64,000 bases of DNA from Symbiodinium natans (GCA_905221605.1 CAJNDS010002072.1:431501-495500); one strand, 5' to 3'; counted from the stretch's first letter, positions 10,801 to 20,197 are shown. Numbers and translations: made by a program. Notes: generated by a model from the letters alone, not told the origin.

Positions 10801-13800
10801 GGATAGGCTCAATTTCCACGTTGGCCGACGCGGCCCACTCTTCCAAGTCTCGACCACGAAAAGCACCTTCAGGGTCCAAACGTATTTTTCGGGGATATCC
10901 AAATTTCATGATCCACTCTCGCTCCACAGCAGATAGGACCTCGTCAGTCGTAGCATTCCGGCATGTATCTTTGTGTCTCCTGTGCATTTCAACGGCCACA
11001 CAATACCCCGACGCTTCTTCAACGAGCAGAAGTATGTGGATAATTTCATCCCCAAACTTGAGGTCCAGGTGATCCATCTGCAAGGTCTCCCAGAGAATCT
11101 CGCTCCTATAGAGGCTGACGGGTAGATGTGACTGCTGCATTTTCATCTGGACACATTCATCACACACGAGGTGCTGTGCTATCTTCATGGTACGTTCATC
11201 AACACCTTTGGCCTTCAAGGTATTGCAAAGCGCTCGATTCGAAGGATGCCCACATCTCCGATGGAGTCGCATCACCTGGGCGTGCAGCAACCTATCACTC
11301 TTGTCCATCTTGTCAGGATCTTTGAGAGATTCATTCACCTCATCAAGTCCGAGATTCCACTCGTACATCATCTCTGCAGATGCATTCTCCTTGGCCCGGA
11401 TCTCATCCGAGGTGATCATCTCATTTACGGCGCATCGCGCCGTGCCCATGGGAATTCGACCTGGACATCGCTTCAGATCACCATGCTCTAGACTGTGTTC
11501 ATGCTGTCCACAACAACGACACTGCAGCATCTGACTCATACTTTGAGATGAAGTAGCCAGGCGCCATGCCACATTGGAACTGCGGCCTTCAGCGTCATGA
11601 AGCTCCTTGAAACAACACCCATCTACGAAGCACTCATGTAGACTCTGAGCATCACGGAGTTCACTCGCAAACTGCTTGTACCTGCTCCTCCTCCATGTGT
11701 TCGAGGCCTTGGGGATCTCAATCACGAAGTCCCTTCCTTCCAGATGCTGGAGCAGAGCAAGACGCACACAAAGATCTAGAGCATGTTTCCGACGTTTGCG
11801 AGCTTGACTCTCTTGCTTTGTTTCAGGCTTATTCTCAACGTGGTTCTCCTCAAAGGGCGGCGACATCCATATCCAGGAAGGGCGATGTTCCATCACCCAG
11901 GACACAATCTGATCATGATCCTTGGCACGAGTCACGTCGAAGCCTAAATTTGCTAGGAATGTGTGCTGGACTCCGCGCTGTTGAGACACGATAGAGATAT
12001 TGCTGTCATGGCCACCCACTTCGAGGATCGAGAGAGATGGTCTGCCAGTCGGGTTCTCAACCTGAGGCAGACTGTCAACTGTTGCAGATACTTCTTCGGC
12101 ATGACTGCTGAGCTCCTGATGCAGGAACTTCTTCTGCTCGCTGGTGAGCTTCTTGTTCTGAGCCCAGAAGGTCATCTCCTCGGGCGAGCACAAAGAAATC
12201 TGAGACTGGGGCGTCATTCTTGGCAGTGGAAAACCCAACTGTCGTAAGTCACCTCTCTGCTCTGAATTCAGCTGAGAGATACTCGACGAGGTATACGCCG
12301 CAATCACAAGTCTCTGGCCTGTCCACTTACATGTCGCATGCCACACTTTCGGGTCAAACACCTTGCATGCATGCAGTACGCTTGTTGCTCTGCCTCGAGA
12401 TCTGCTTTGATCGGGCCGTACACGAATCTTCAGTTCATCACGAGGGCATTGTTCACCTGGGCCAAGCTCCGTCCAGAGTTCTCCCCCAGAATATGACCCC
12501 ATCCCCGTGATCATGTTGAACGTGCCCTTTGCATTAAGGAGATCCCGATGCATACGACTGCCAGCATTGAGACCGACGGCTACTGTTGTCCATGTTGAGA
12601 ATGCGATGCCCTGCACGTCCGCCTGGTACTTCAAGAAGGCATTGAGATATCTGGTAAAATGTGGGTATGCCTTGGCTTTGTCAGTGATTCCCTTGAAAGG
12701 CCCCTGACCATACAGTCCAAAAGCATCGTACGCTCCCCTCAGCACTTTCTGCTTGTTTTGCTGTTTGGAGGTGAAAAGGGACATCAACAAGCGCTCGCAC
12801 GATGTGTAGGAAAAGTCCTTCTCACGAAGGAGGCGATGGGCCGAGGCATCCGCTTTCTGGTATAACATGTGTTCTGCACTCATGCATGCTTCTTCAGAAA
12901 AAGAGGATGGCTCAGCAAGTTCCTTCGAGACCTGGCTCACTTCTGCAGGTTCTCCGCAAACTCTTGGTCCTCTGCTGACTTCTCGTTCCGACGCGCAGCC
13001 TTCTTGCCCGGCGTCTCTGCCATCGAAGGTGCTCCCGCCGGCGGGACTTGAACATCGCTCCACGATGTCACCGAATCTGGGCTGTCCTCCTTCTTGTCTC
13101 TCACCTCGTCCTGCTTCTTGTCGATCGAGATCACCGGCCGTCCGACAGCTTTTGCTCGGGCTCCTCTCTCGGCTTGGATGGTCTTGAGCCGACGTTGCAA
13201 GGATGCTTCTGCACCCGCCAGGGCCACATCCTTGGAGTTCAAGTAACCCCTCATTTCCGGCTTCTTCACGTCCTCGCCCAGCGCCGTCACGGTGGTCATC
13301 ACGTCCTGCGGAAGAGGCCCCGCCTGTCGGCAATGCCCGGTGGCCCCGAAGGACGGGGTGTAAGACAAGCGTATGCGACACGTTTCGCAGACGATCCACT
13401 CCGCTGAGGCATTCCTTCCGCTCAGACTTCCGCGCCCCATGGGCATTGCCTTGTGAGCACCCATGCACGGTGGTCCCTGAGCACGTGGGTCGCGTCCGTC
13501 CGCCAGCTGGGTTCTGGAGTAGTCGTACTTCAGGCGAGGATCCACTTTCTCCTTCTTCTCCTTGTTCTTCCCTTTGGCGGGCACCTTGGGGATCTGCTCT
13601 GAAGCTGCTGTTGAAGGAGTGGACGGCGCTGCCATGGGAACTGAGAGGTCGGACTCTTTCCAGGGCTCTGATGGTGGATCGAAGGGCCTGCACGTCTGCT
13701 GGCGAACACGAGCACTGGCTGGTCGACCTTTCCTGTGTAACTGCAGTGAAAGCATATGACACCGGAGCACAACGCATGTACTGGGGCACATGGGAACTGT

Positions 13801-16483
13801 GCACGCAAACGTGAGGCATGTATTGCGCTGACTGCGGAGTGTCGGTCTCTGCTGCAAGATTGACTGACGATGTTAGCCAGTCCTTTGTCAGGTCCAAAAG
13901 GAGATGCCCACTAGGAGAAACCTCAAGCTGTATGGCAAGCTGAGCATCAACGCCTTGAAACACCACCATGCTACGAGCAACGTCCAACAAGGCTCCTAGC
14001 TTGCGCAATGTTTTAATGCTGATCAAGATGGGCACATCCTGAGAGTCGAAGACATACATCCCGAGATACACCGTCTTGCCATTGAGGGTCTGGGGCACTT
14101 CAATGTAGGAAAGCGCATCTGCCACCTTGCCATCGCCGAACTTAAAGCGCCGTGTGTGCTGCGGATACACTTTCACCTTGGCAGTCTCTCCATTCTGGCC
14201 CTTCAACTCCATCAGCTGGTGGATTGCATGGATGGAGCCGATGGTTTCCGTGGCTCCGGTGTCGATAACCGCCTTGCCCTGGAAGGAATACGAGGTCGTT
14301 GCATAGACACAGTTGTGGTTCTCAGGCGCACTGGTCGCGGCATGAAGAACTTCTCCTTCGTCAGGCGGGGGAGCTTCTTGAACATCCATCTCCAGCACCA
14401 TGAAGGCAGCATGGACAGCCTCAGTCAGGGCAGCGGTTCCACCTTGGCTCCTTTTCGGGCACGACCTGTAGTCATGGTCTCGTTGACCACAGATAAAGCA
14501 CCCTGAGTAGCCCTTCTGCCCCACTGCTCCAGGTTTGAGGCCACCTTTCTGGAAGCCTTTGGCGCCAAACACAGAGGATGCCTGACTGCGAACTGGGGAG
14601 AAACCTCCCTTGCCAGCAGCGCTGCCGCTGAAACGTCCGCCTTTGCCCTTTCGAGGGCCACCCTTCCTGCCTCCAGATGGAAAGAAGCCTCTTCCCAGGA
14701 GCTTGTCTTTCATGATCTTTCGGCTTTCCTGGAAGGTGCGACGCTTAGCTTCAAACTGGCCATAGATCTCTGCCATCTCCTGTCCCAGGCTGGGATCTGC
14801 AAGCATTACCTCTTCGATGTCCATCCAAGGCTTGACGTCCGCGAAGGTCCACCATACACCATCGCTGTCCTGAGTCATCCATTCGTCATTCCACATTGTC
14901 CATTCCACATCATGTCCGGCCGGTGACGAAGTCCAGCAAGACGCCGTCTCATCATCGGGTTCAGGTACCTCTCCTGGTTCATGCCACCAAGCAATCTGGT
15001 CCTCGGAAAACTCATCTTCCAGGGAACATGTTACAAGCCCCCAATGTCCTTCATCTTCCACCCAGAAGGAACGTCTCGGAGCCTGTTTCCCCTTACCAGA
15101 TCCCTTTCTTTCAAGTCCCAGGAGTTCTTCTTCCTGATCTCGCAGAGTGCGCTCAACACGGTCGAACGACAGGTCGCCTTGCACCGCGCTCTGTACCGCC
15201 AGCCTGGCCGATGGGCTCAAGCCTGCTTTCCTCAGAAGTATCCATCCAAGGATCTCCTCCGGCAGGATGTCCTCGTCATGCAAGAACTCCTCCCACTCGA
15301 TGATGGACTCGTCGGAGGAGTCGTCACCATCCTGTGCAGACCACTTCCCGGCCTTCCATCGTTGCCAGTCACGATGGCTCCATCTGCTCTGATGCCCCCA
15401 ACTTCGGCGGTCCCAGTCCCAATCATCGAGGCGGTGATGCTGAGGATGTTCTCCAGGATCGGCATCGTGAGCATCAGGTCGCGAATCTCTTCCGGCTCGT
15501 TGTTCATCTTCCGGAGGATCGCCGTCAGGGGAAGCACGAGGACCATCGGCAGCTGCACCTGCAGGGCTGTCTCCAGGGCTGAGCGTAGTGGCACTGTGCC
15601 TCAAGCTCGCAGATTCTCCACGAAGAGGCTCGGGTTCCTCCACCGAGCGTCGTCGAGCATTGCCCTCTACAGCTCCGCGTCGTGAAGGTGCGTCATCCAG
15701 CTGCCGCACATTGTCCCGGGTAAGAGCCAAGTTCTTGGCTCCCTTCTCCAGCTTCAGCTTGCCAAGAGAGCGTCTGAGCATGCGGTACTGCTCTCTCACT
15801 TGACTGGCCCATTGTGCCATTGGAGTCCCTGGAGACCGGCGTAGCTTCACAAACATGTCCTCGAGGCGGATGCCGAGGTCGTTGATCGGGCTCTTGAGGA
15901 GGCGCTCCTCTAAGAAGCGAAGCAAGTAGCGGGGCCCACTCTTCTTGCACAGCTGGCCATGGTCCACTTCCACAGCGACTTCCCAAGCCTTGCCTCGGAG
16001 TCGTGATGCCAGCTCGGCGCCCAGCAACTTCCGCTTCTTGCGCTCCGTTCTTTCATACGCAAGCTGCACTCTCCTGACATAATCCCTCCAGCCAGAGTAT
16101 TCCCCTGACCACGTCACCTGGTCAAGACCTCGAGCTTCGGCATGGGCGGTGTTCTGCATCGAGGTTCTGGTCTGGATCACGGAGAGCGAAGCGCCACCAA
16201 GGTCCCTGGTCTCGGAGCCAACCCTCAGTCTGAGAGAAGGCTCCGCTACCAGTATTGGTGCGGGCGCAGCCTCTATCGTCGAAGGATGAAGGAATGGAAT
16301 CACGAGGCTGCCCAGTCCACAAATGAACGTAACGCAGCTGAACCAGCTGCTGATGCACACGAAATGTGCTTCCCTCGGACACAAGACTGTCCTTTTCACT
16401 GTCGCATCGCTCGGTCGATGCTTGTCAGCCATGGAATCGGCAAAAGGAATTCCTGAGGGCATTGAGAGAAAACATCGCGGCAC
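7829..16483 (-). CDS. Copia Gag-Pol polyprotein with extra oxygenase-like and methyltransferase-like modules
   Basis: One frame of 2884 codons. Numbered from the ATG at 16483: Gag about 120-245; CCHC knuckle CFICGQRDHDYRSC at 662-675; aspartic protease DTGA near 741; an oxygenase-like module about 1230-1400 with HRD (H1312, D1314), H1382 and R1391; a Rossmann methyltransferase-like module about 1485-1640 with SPPF where cytosine methyltransferases carry PCQ/PPC; integrase zinc finger H/C 1741-1777; integrase D1804, D1870, E1906 (D-D-35-E); reverse transcriptase about 2380-2600 with HVDD at 2534-2537 (usually YVDD); RNase H about 2690-2860. The ATG at 16159 (residue 109) is the first after the primer-binding site and is the likelier start. 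The frame between about 13620 and 12950 translates poorly, and another frame looks better there. The polyprotein copies and integrates the element; the two extra modules have no assigned role. Confidence 0.92.
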   Translation of the reverse strand: MPRCFLSMPSGIPFADSMADKHRPSDATVKRTVLCPREAHFVCISSWFSCVTFICGLGSLVIPFLHPSTIEAAPAPILVAEPSLRLRVGSETRDLGGASLSVIQTRTSMQNTAHAEARGLDQVTWSGEYSGWRDYVRRVQLAYERTERKKRKLLGAELASRLRGKAWEVAVEVDHGQLCKKSGPRYLLRFLEERLLKSPINDLGIRLEDMFVKLRRSPGTPMAQWASQVREQYRMLRRSLGKLKLEKGAKNLALTRDNVRQLDDAPSRRGAVEGNARRRSVEEPEPLRGESASLRHSATTLSPGDSPAGAAADGPRASPDGDPPEDEQRAGRDSRPDAHDADPGEHPQHHRLDDWDWDRRSWGHQSRWSHRDWQRWKAGKWSAQDGDDSSDESIIEWEEFLHDEDILPEEILGWILLRKAGLSPSARLAVQSAVQGDLSFDRVERTLRDQEEELLGLERKGSGKGKQAPRRSFWVEDEGHWGLVTCSLEDEFSEDQIAWWHEPGEVPEPDDETASCWTSSPAGHDVEWTMWNDEWMTQDSDGVWWTFADVKPWMDIEEVMLADPSLGQEMAEIYGQFEAKRRTFQESRKIMKDKLLGRGFFPSGGRKGGPRKGKGGRFSGSAAGKGGFSPVRSQASSVFGAKGFQKGGLKPGAVGQKGYSGCFICGQRDHDYRSCPKRSQGGTAALTEAVHAAFMVLEMDVQEAPPPDEGEVLHAATSAPENHNCVYATTSYSFQGKAVIDTGATETIGSIHAIHQLMELKGQNGETAKVKVYPQHTRRFKFGDGKVADALSYIEVPQTLNGKTVYLGMYVFDSQDVPILISIKTLRKLGALLDVARSMVVFQGVDAQLAIQLEVSPSGHLLLDLTKDWLTSSVNLAAETDTPQSAQYMPHVCVHSSHVPQYMRCAPVSYAFTAVTQERSTSQCSCSPADVQALRSTIRALERVRPLSSHGSAVHSFNSSFRADPQGARQREEQGEEGESGSSPEVRLLQNPAGGRTRPTCSGTTVHGCSQGNAHGARKSERKECLSGVDRLRNVSHTLVLHPVLRGHRALPTGGASSAGRDDHRDGAGRGREEAGNEGLLELQGCGPGGCRSILATSAQDHPSRERSPSKSCRTAGDLDRQEAGRGERQEGGQPRFGDIVERCSSPAGGSTFDGRDAGQEGCASEREVSRGPRVCGEPAEVSQVSKELAEPSSFSEEACMSAEHMLYQKADASAHRLLREKDFSYTSCERLLMSLFTSKQQNKQKVLRGAYDAFGLYGQGPFKGITDKAKAYPHFTRYLNAFLKYQADVQGIAFSTWTTVAVGLNAGSRMHRDLLNAKGTFNMITGMGSYSGGELWTELGPGEQCPRDELKIRVRPDQSRSRGRATSVLHACKVFDPKVWHATCKWTGQRLVIAAYTSSSISQLNSEQRGDLRQLGFPLPRMTPQSQISLCSPEEMTFWAQNKKLTSEQKKFLHQELSSHAEEVSATVDSLPQVENPTGRPSLSILEVGGHDSNISIVSQQRGVQHTFLANLGFDVTRAKDHDQIVSWVMEHRPSWIWMSPPFEENHVENKPETKQESQARKRRKHALDLCVRLALLQHLEGRDFVIEIPKASNTWRRSRYKQFASELRDAQSLHECFVDGCCFKELHDAEGRSSNVAWRLATSSQSMSQMLQCRCCGQHEHSLEHGDLKRCPGRIPMGTARCAVNEMITSDEIRAKENASAEMMYEWNLGLDEVNESLKDPDKMDKSDRLLHAQVMRLHRRCGHPSNRALCNTLKAKGVDERTMKIAQHLVCDECVQMKMQQSHLPVSLYRSEILWETLQMDHLDLKFGDEIIHILLLVEEASGYCVAVEMHRRHKDTCRNATTDEVLSAVEREWIMKFGYPRKIRLDPEGAFRGRDLEEWAASANVEIEPIPAEDHGQIGIVERMVGVLKQNTLTLLQNTVMDPFRAFVLSTAAHNENEFVSGFTPLQWVFGRQISAGRRQFSEDENIPLHCSEGTSGTNFQENLQARVRAETIFRKSQAARRISQAMNSKTRKNAVFLPGDLVYYRRVKPPADYPAHDQIRPKQHQSRWFGPGRVLATETRSEAQGLERRPAHVIWIVSHGRLKRCAGWQLRHASQTEKIISEGTEAPVMSWSFHQLVQHLQKGQYDIYDDLVLPEDLMNPGSSIPTPGTRLRARSAGERDGDPRGRSMSRTRALSRGRSLGSGNHGSRDVRSRSPLQGHGNRSGMKQEQLSEEQVGEMSLQQLLDTKEPIHEVFSKPASTASSSKRSSGPLFQNPQFKRQKERREKEDEERVNLVWLDEDEEECAFHLQENELAACELSVEMPESEQDWRKFTKNASAWIAQALRKSEVRWTTLSNDQKADFNKAKEAEVDQWLQAEAAAAIEGHIPRERVMQMRWVLSYKESGAAKARIVILGFQDPDLDKLVSSSPTMSRRTRQLVLQYAAQRGWQTMKGDIKAAFLQGPASQVERKIYAMPVPELARALGIPEGRAVQVRKAAYGLVNAPAEFYRAVDNTLKSLGFEPLLCDPCCWRLREWNETKQCYETIGIISSHVDDFLVMGSDSNSTWVEALKSFHAHFRWSPWEHTSYTHCGVVIKELRDGSKVLDHSKYCEGLQQIPVDKDRKESDAATPQEVGQLRALLGAAQWRAYNTGPQHQAKVGLLLSQVGKATVATLREANKLCREIHGMRNLSVRINYLPGVAPCDVQFICWADASLANRADLSSTGGYVIAATSPDMASGETAPLSLISWRSSKLSRIARSSLAAEIQAFSEGEEELMFVRLCWSELCGNTVDIQRPEEAYSKVPGIMVTDAKSLYDVIRKGDLNGAGLGLRDKYGALEVLSVLQRLRSGATTTRWVNSDAQLADSLTKHKVSSALHRAMHQHAWTLVFDPHFVSAKRSKMT
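12937..13690 (-). other. Alternative open frame inside the Copia polyprotein
   Basis: A second minus-strand frame is open here and reads as a lysine-rich, protein-like segment with a possible zinc-binding block (WIVCETCRIRLSYTP..GHC). The main frame over the same DNA is rich in G, R and S without clear motifs. Either two compensating frameshifts occurred in this copy or the element uses both frames. The switch points lie near 13620 and 12950. Confidence 0.5.
16239..16251 (-). promoter_or_regulatory. tRNA primer-binding site
   Basis: In sense direction, one base after the LTR end (CCAATA), the element reads TGGTAGCGGAGCC. This resembles the complement of the initiator methionine tRNA 3-prime end, which is the usual primer for Copia elements. 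The match is by eye to the family consensus. Confidence 0.7.
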
Positions 16484-16594
16484 ACCTTCACTTGTGCCAA
16501 GTATGAACTATACAGAATAGCCCATGCAGGACAACTCACATGATACACTTCTCGTGGCTTGCATGTTTCAGCCACCTGAGTCACAGCACTGACA
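16253..16594 (-). repeat. 5-prime LTR of Copia element
   Basis: This is the promoter-side LTR for the minus-strand element. The polyprotein frame stays open back into this LTR, with an ATG at 16483, so the extreme N-terminal codons could be LTR-derived. Confidence 0.93.
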
Positions 16595-17040
16595 GAAACC
16601 CAATTGGTCCGGGTTCTTTTATTGGAACAACCTAACCCTATGCAAACTCGCCAATGCCGCCTACCATGCACCCCCGCCAGAGCCACAGCAAAGATACCAG
16701 AGACATCGGAGGCTGGGCAGAACTGGGTTGGCCTTCAAATTTAAAAACTATTGAAAAGTGTGTATATATATACATACATACATACATACATATATATATA
16801 TATATGTGTGTACATATATCTATGTATAGGGTTCCGTGTAAGCCCAAAAAAGCAACATGTAAATATCACAACAGCCAACCTACAGAAAAGCTATGTCCTG
16901 CGGGGTCCATCTCATCCTCCAGCTCGGAATCAAGGGATCAGCACCAGCACCTAACCCTAAACCCTAAACCCTAAATCCTCAACCCTAAACCCTAAACCTA
17001 AACCCTAAACCCTAACCCTAAACCCTAACCCCTAAACCCG
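16595..17040. repeat. Microsatellite and heptamer spacer
   Basis: The right GAAAC of the Copia target duplication is followed by unique sequence, a TA/CATA microsatellite (about 16758-16812) and a mixed CCCTAAA array (about 16950-17038). A possible plus-strand exon lies near 16895-16950 but could not be joined. Confidence 0.6.
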
Positions 17041-20000
17041 CACGGACAAATGCCAAGAGCAAGCCTGGACCCGAGGGCAGGGTTTAGGGTGTAGGGTGTA
17101 GGGTTTAGGGTTTAGGGTTTAGGGTTTAGGGCTTAGGGTTGTCTAGGGTCAAGGGTCTTGGGTCTAGGGTTTAGGGTATCGGGCTTCAGAGGGTTTAGGA
17201 TTTAAGGTTTGAGGTTTGCGGTTTAGGGTTTAGGCAATAGGGGTTCATAGGGCTTATAGGGTTTAAAGTTTAGGGTTTAGGCTTCGAGGGGTTTAGGGTA
17301 TTTACAGGGTTTAAGGTTTAGGCATTTAGGGCTTATAGGGTTTAAGGGCCAGGGTTTTGGACTTAGGGGTTTAGGGCTTATAGGTTGTTATTATTTTTAT
17401 TATTACTAGTGTTATTAGTATTATTATTTTTATTGTTATTATTATTATTCTTATTATATATATATATATATATTTATTTTATAGGGTTTGAGGCTTGCCT
17501 AGCTACTTCGATCTCCGGCTAGGGGAAACACACCCAATTTTTGGCCAGCACAAGCGACCGCTTAAATTCAAGGAAGGAAGGAAGGAACGAAAGAAGGAAG
17601 GAAGGAAGAAAGGCAGGAATGATGGGTTAAGTTTTAGGCTTTAGAGGCACCAGCGTAACCAGCGTTAGGGCTTAGAGGGTTTAACATTTCGGGTTTAGGC
17701 TTTACGGGCTAACAGGGTTTAAGGTTTAGGGTGTAGGCTTTAGAGGTTTAGCGCTTGTAGGGTTTAAGGTTTAGGATTTAGTCTTTAGGGGTTTAGGGCC
17801 TATCGGGTTTAGGGCTTAGGCTTAGGTTTATGGGGTTAAGGTTTAGAGTTTATAGTCTTTCAAGGCTTTATGGGGTTTGTTTAAGCCCTAAACCCTAAAC
17901 CCTAAACTCTAAACCCTAAAACTCTAACCCTAAACCCTACCTAAGCCCTAAACCCTAAACCCCGCAGAAATCTTTCTAAACATCCCAGACCCATTGCTCG
18001 AGGTGAGGAGCCCCGGGCATGAAATGCTCAAGAAAGCCGGTGAGTCCCGTCGGTGTAGGGTTTAGGGTTTAGGGTTTAGGGTTTAGGGTTTAGGGTTTAG
18101 GGTTTAGGGTTTAGGGTTTAGGGTTTAGGGTCTAGGGCTTAGGGTTTAGGGTTTAGTTACATGGTCCCTCAATCTGGGCCCTGCAAAGGGCCTTACATAC
18201 CCCCTTATATACCCTACACAACTCGAGGGCCCACACTTCAGAACCTTTTTTAAAGAGGGTAAGTAAGGGACCATGTAACCACCCTTAGATCCTCACTAAC
18301 AGGCGTCCAGTATGCGCCTCTAAACCCCAAACCCCCAAAATCCTCACAAGCCCCAAAACACCCCAAGACTCTTAAACCCCTAAACTGAAAAAAACTCCGA
18401 TTGGGTATACTTAAACCGTAGCCTAAACGCCAAAACCCCAGACCCGAAAAACCGAAAACTCCGACAGGGTATACTTAAAACCCTAAGCCCTAAACCCTAA
18501 CCCCTGCTAAACCCTAAACCCTAAACCCTAAACACTAAACAGTAAACCATAAACCCTAAACCCTAAACGCTAAACCCTAAACCTATACCCTAAACCTATA
18601 CCCTAAACCCCAAACCATAAACCCTAAACCCCAGACAACCCAACCCTAAACAGGGGCCATGGCCTGCCGCAGCCGGCCTGTTTTGGTTCAGGGTTTTGAG
18701 GGTTTAGGGTTTAGGATTTAGGGTTGAGGGTTGAGGGCTTAGGGTTTTGGAGTTTTTAGGGTTTGGGGGGCTTTAGGGTGTCGGGGTTTCGGGGTTTAGG
18801 GCTTAGAGTCTCCCATAGTTAAGGGAGGGGGGTTCAAGGCCACTACTCCCTAAGGCTCCCTAAGCTTCCCTAAGGTTCCCTAGCTACCTGCCCCCCATGA
18901 ACCCCCTAAACCCTAAACCCTAAACCCTAAACCCTAAACCCTAGACCCTAAACCCTAAACCCTAAACCCTAAACCCTAAACCCTAAACTCGAGTATAGAG
19001 GGTGGTAGCAGGGAAACCCACGAACCCTAAACCCTAAACCCTAAACCCTAAACACCCCCTCCCTTAAGAACCCTTCCTGTCTAGGAGTGCTGACTGAAGC
19101 CTGCGAAACCCAAGGCTCAAGCCCTGGAGCTGAAACCGCACCCAGGATGCTCTCTGGAGCTTGCGCTTTAGGGTTTAGGGTTTAGGGTTTAGGGTTTAGG
19201 GTTTAGGGTTTAGGGTTTAGGGTTTAGGGTTTAGGGTTTAGGGTTTAGGGTTTAGGGTTGAGGGTTGAGGGTTGAGGGTTTAGGGTTTAGGGTTGAGGGT
19301 TGAGGGTTTAGGGTTTAGGGTTGAGGGTTTAGCGTTTAGGGTTTAGGGTTTAGGAGTTTAGCGTTTAGGGTTTAAGGATTAGGGTCCTGACCTTCCACAT
19401 GCGGCCACCGGCGTGCTTCGTAGACAATGACTACCCCAAGTGGAAGAACTCAAAGGGTTTAGGGGGGTTGGGCTCAGGAGCTTAGGGCTTGGCTATGAGT
19501 TAAAATCTCAAACCAGAATCCCCAAAACCCTAAACCCTAAACCCTAAACCCTAGACCCTAAACCCTAAACCCTAAACCCTAAACCCTAAACCCTAAACTC
19601 AAAGCCAAACATGGCACACCATGACAACTAGGATGGCCCTTAAGCCCCGCCGAAAATATTCCTACATATGATCCTCTTAAACCCAACAATCATGGGTTGC
19701 CCTACTACCCCCCCCAAATTCCCCCTCTTAGGTAACCTTAGTTCGGCTTAATTCTCCCTAAAAAGCCTTAATTATGGAGAGGACCTAGGGGGGGGAGTAT
19801 AGCCTACATGCCCCCTCTTAGGTAACCTTAGTTCGGCTTAATTCTCCCCAAAAAGCCTTAAGTATTGGGAGGACCTAGGGGGGGGAGTATAGAGAACGAG
19901 AGGGTTGACAGGTTGTGGCTGAAGGGGTGCAGGTTTTGTGGGTCTGGGGCTGAAGGATGAAAGGTTTAACAAAAAGGCATCTTTTGAACCCCCCACCTTT

Positions 20001-20197
20001 GAGTTTAGGGTTTAGGGTTTAGGGTTTAGGGTTTAGGGTTTAGGGTTTAGGGTTTAGGGTTTAGGGTTTAGGGTTTGGAGTTGATCCCTCCCTTGTCCTA
20101 AAGCCGATGCCTCAAGGGCGCAGTTGGTTTTGCAATCGGAGCCATGACAATCTCGGTGCCGCCCAAACACTGGCCCCCCGGCAGAAAATCAAACGGC
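17041..20197 (+). CDS. Unrecognised plus-strand gene, internal and 3-prime exons
   Basis: Exons read and joined in frame: 17041-17081 (start uncertain), 17968-18039, 18654-18692, 19085-19145, 19383-19455, 20117-20197. Short stretches of product: IPDPLLEVRSPGHEMLKK, then VLTFHMRPPACFVDNDYPKW, then GAVGFAIGAMTISVPPKHW. Codon use and lack of stops support coding, but no family was recognised. Exon 17968-18039 ends at a canonical GTGAGT donor; the donor after 19455 is irregular (GG, or GT shifted by one base). The introns hold heptamer arrays and MITEs. The 5-prime end is not identified, and a further exon may lie at 20250-20330. The gene faces the R2 gene tail to tail. Confidence 0.5.
17085..17960. 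repeat. Degenerate heptamer region with A/T and GGAA microsatellites
   Basis: The region has poorly ordered TTTAGGG derivatives, an ATT/TTA tract (about 17388-17475), a GAAGGAAG tract (about 17570-17615) and CCCTAAA units near 17885-17960. No coding block is seen; it is read as intron of the plus-strand gene. Confidence 0.6.
18156..18280. repeat. Inverted-repeat MITE, family C
   Basis: The ends read GTTACATGGTCCCT and AGGGACCATGTAAC, a perfect 14-bp inverted repeat. A second copy is at 46709-46830. It lies in an intron of the plus-strand gene and is flanked by heptamers. Confidence 0.75.
18816..18906. repeat. Inverted-repeat MITE, family E
   Basis: It starts TAGTTAAGGGAGGGGGGTTC, ends CCCCCCATGAACCCCCTA and has CTCCCTAAGCTTCCCTAAGG inside. 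A longer copy at 58033-58182 keeps fuller ends (AGGGTTCTTAAGGGAGG / CCTCCCTGAAGAACCCT). Confidence 0.6.
19721..19893. repeat. Tandem duplication, unit about 90 bp
   Basis: CCCCCTCTTAGGTAACCTTA occurs at 19721 and 19811, each followed by a near-identical segment ending GGACCTAGGGGGGGAGTATAG. It lies in an intron-like, heptamer-rich stretch. Confidence 0.75.

Larger units (their letters stand above)
7457..16594 (-). mobile_element. Intact Copia-type LTR retrotransposon
   Basis: Two LTRs of 342 bp (7457-7798 and 16253-16594) show no difference on reading, which suggests recent insertion. GAAAC occurs just outside both ends (7452-7456 and 16595-16599) as a 5-bp target duplication. The element lies on the minus strand: the 5-prime LTR is the right-hand one. 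In sense direction the LTR starts TGTCAG and ends CCAATA. A primer-binding site follows the 5-prime LTR. Gag, protease, integrase, reverse transcriptase and RNase H occur in Copia order (integrase before reverse transcriptase) in one uninterrupted frame. The interior has no telomere-type arrays, unlike everything around it. Confidence 0.95.

Noticed and set aside
12937-13857. Separate gene inside the Copia element
   Set aside because: It lies wholly within the polyprotein region; more likely a frame-shifted part of the same polyprotein.
20117-20197. Minus-strand exon ending in a stop over the same bases
   Set aside because: The minus frame is also open, but the plus reading continues the frame of exon 19383-19455, so plus was preferred; this is not settled.
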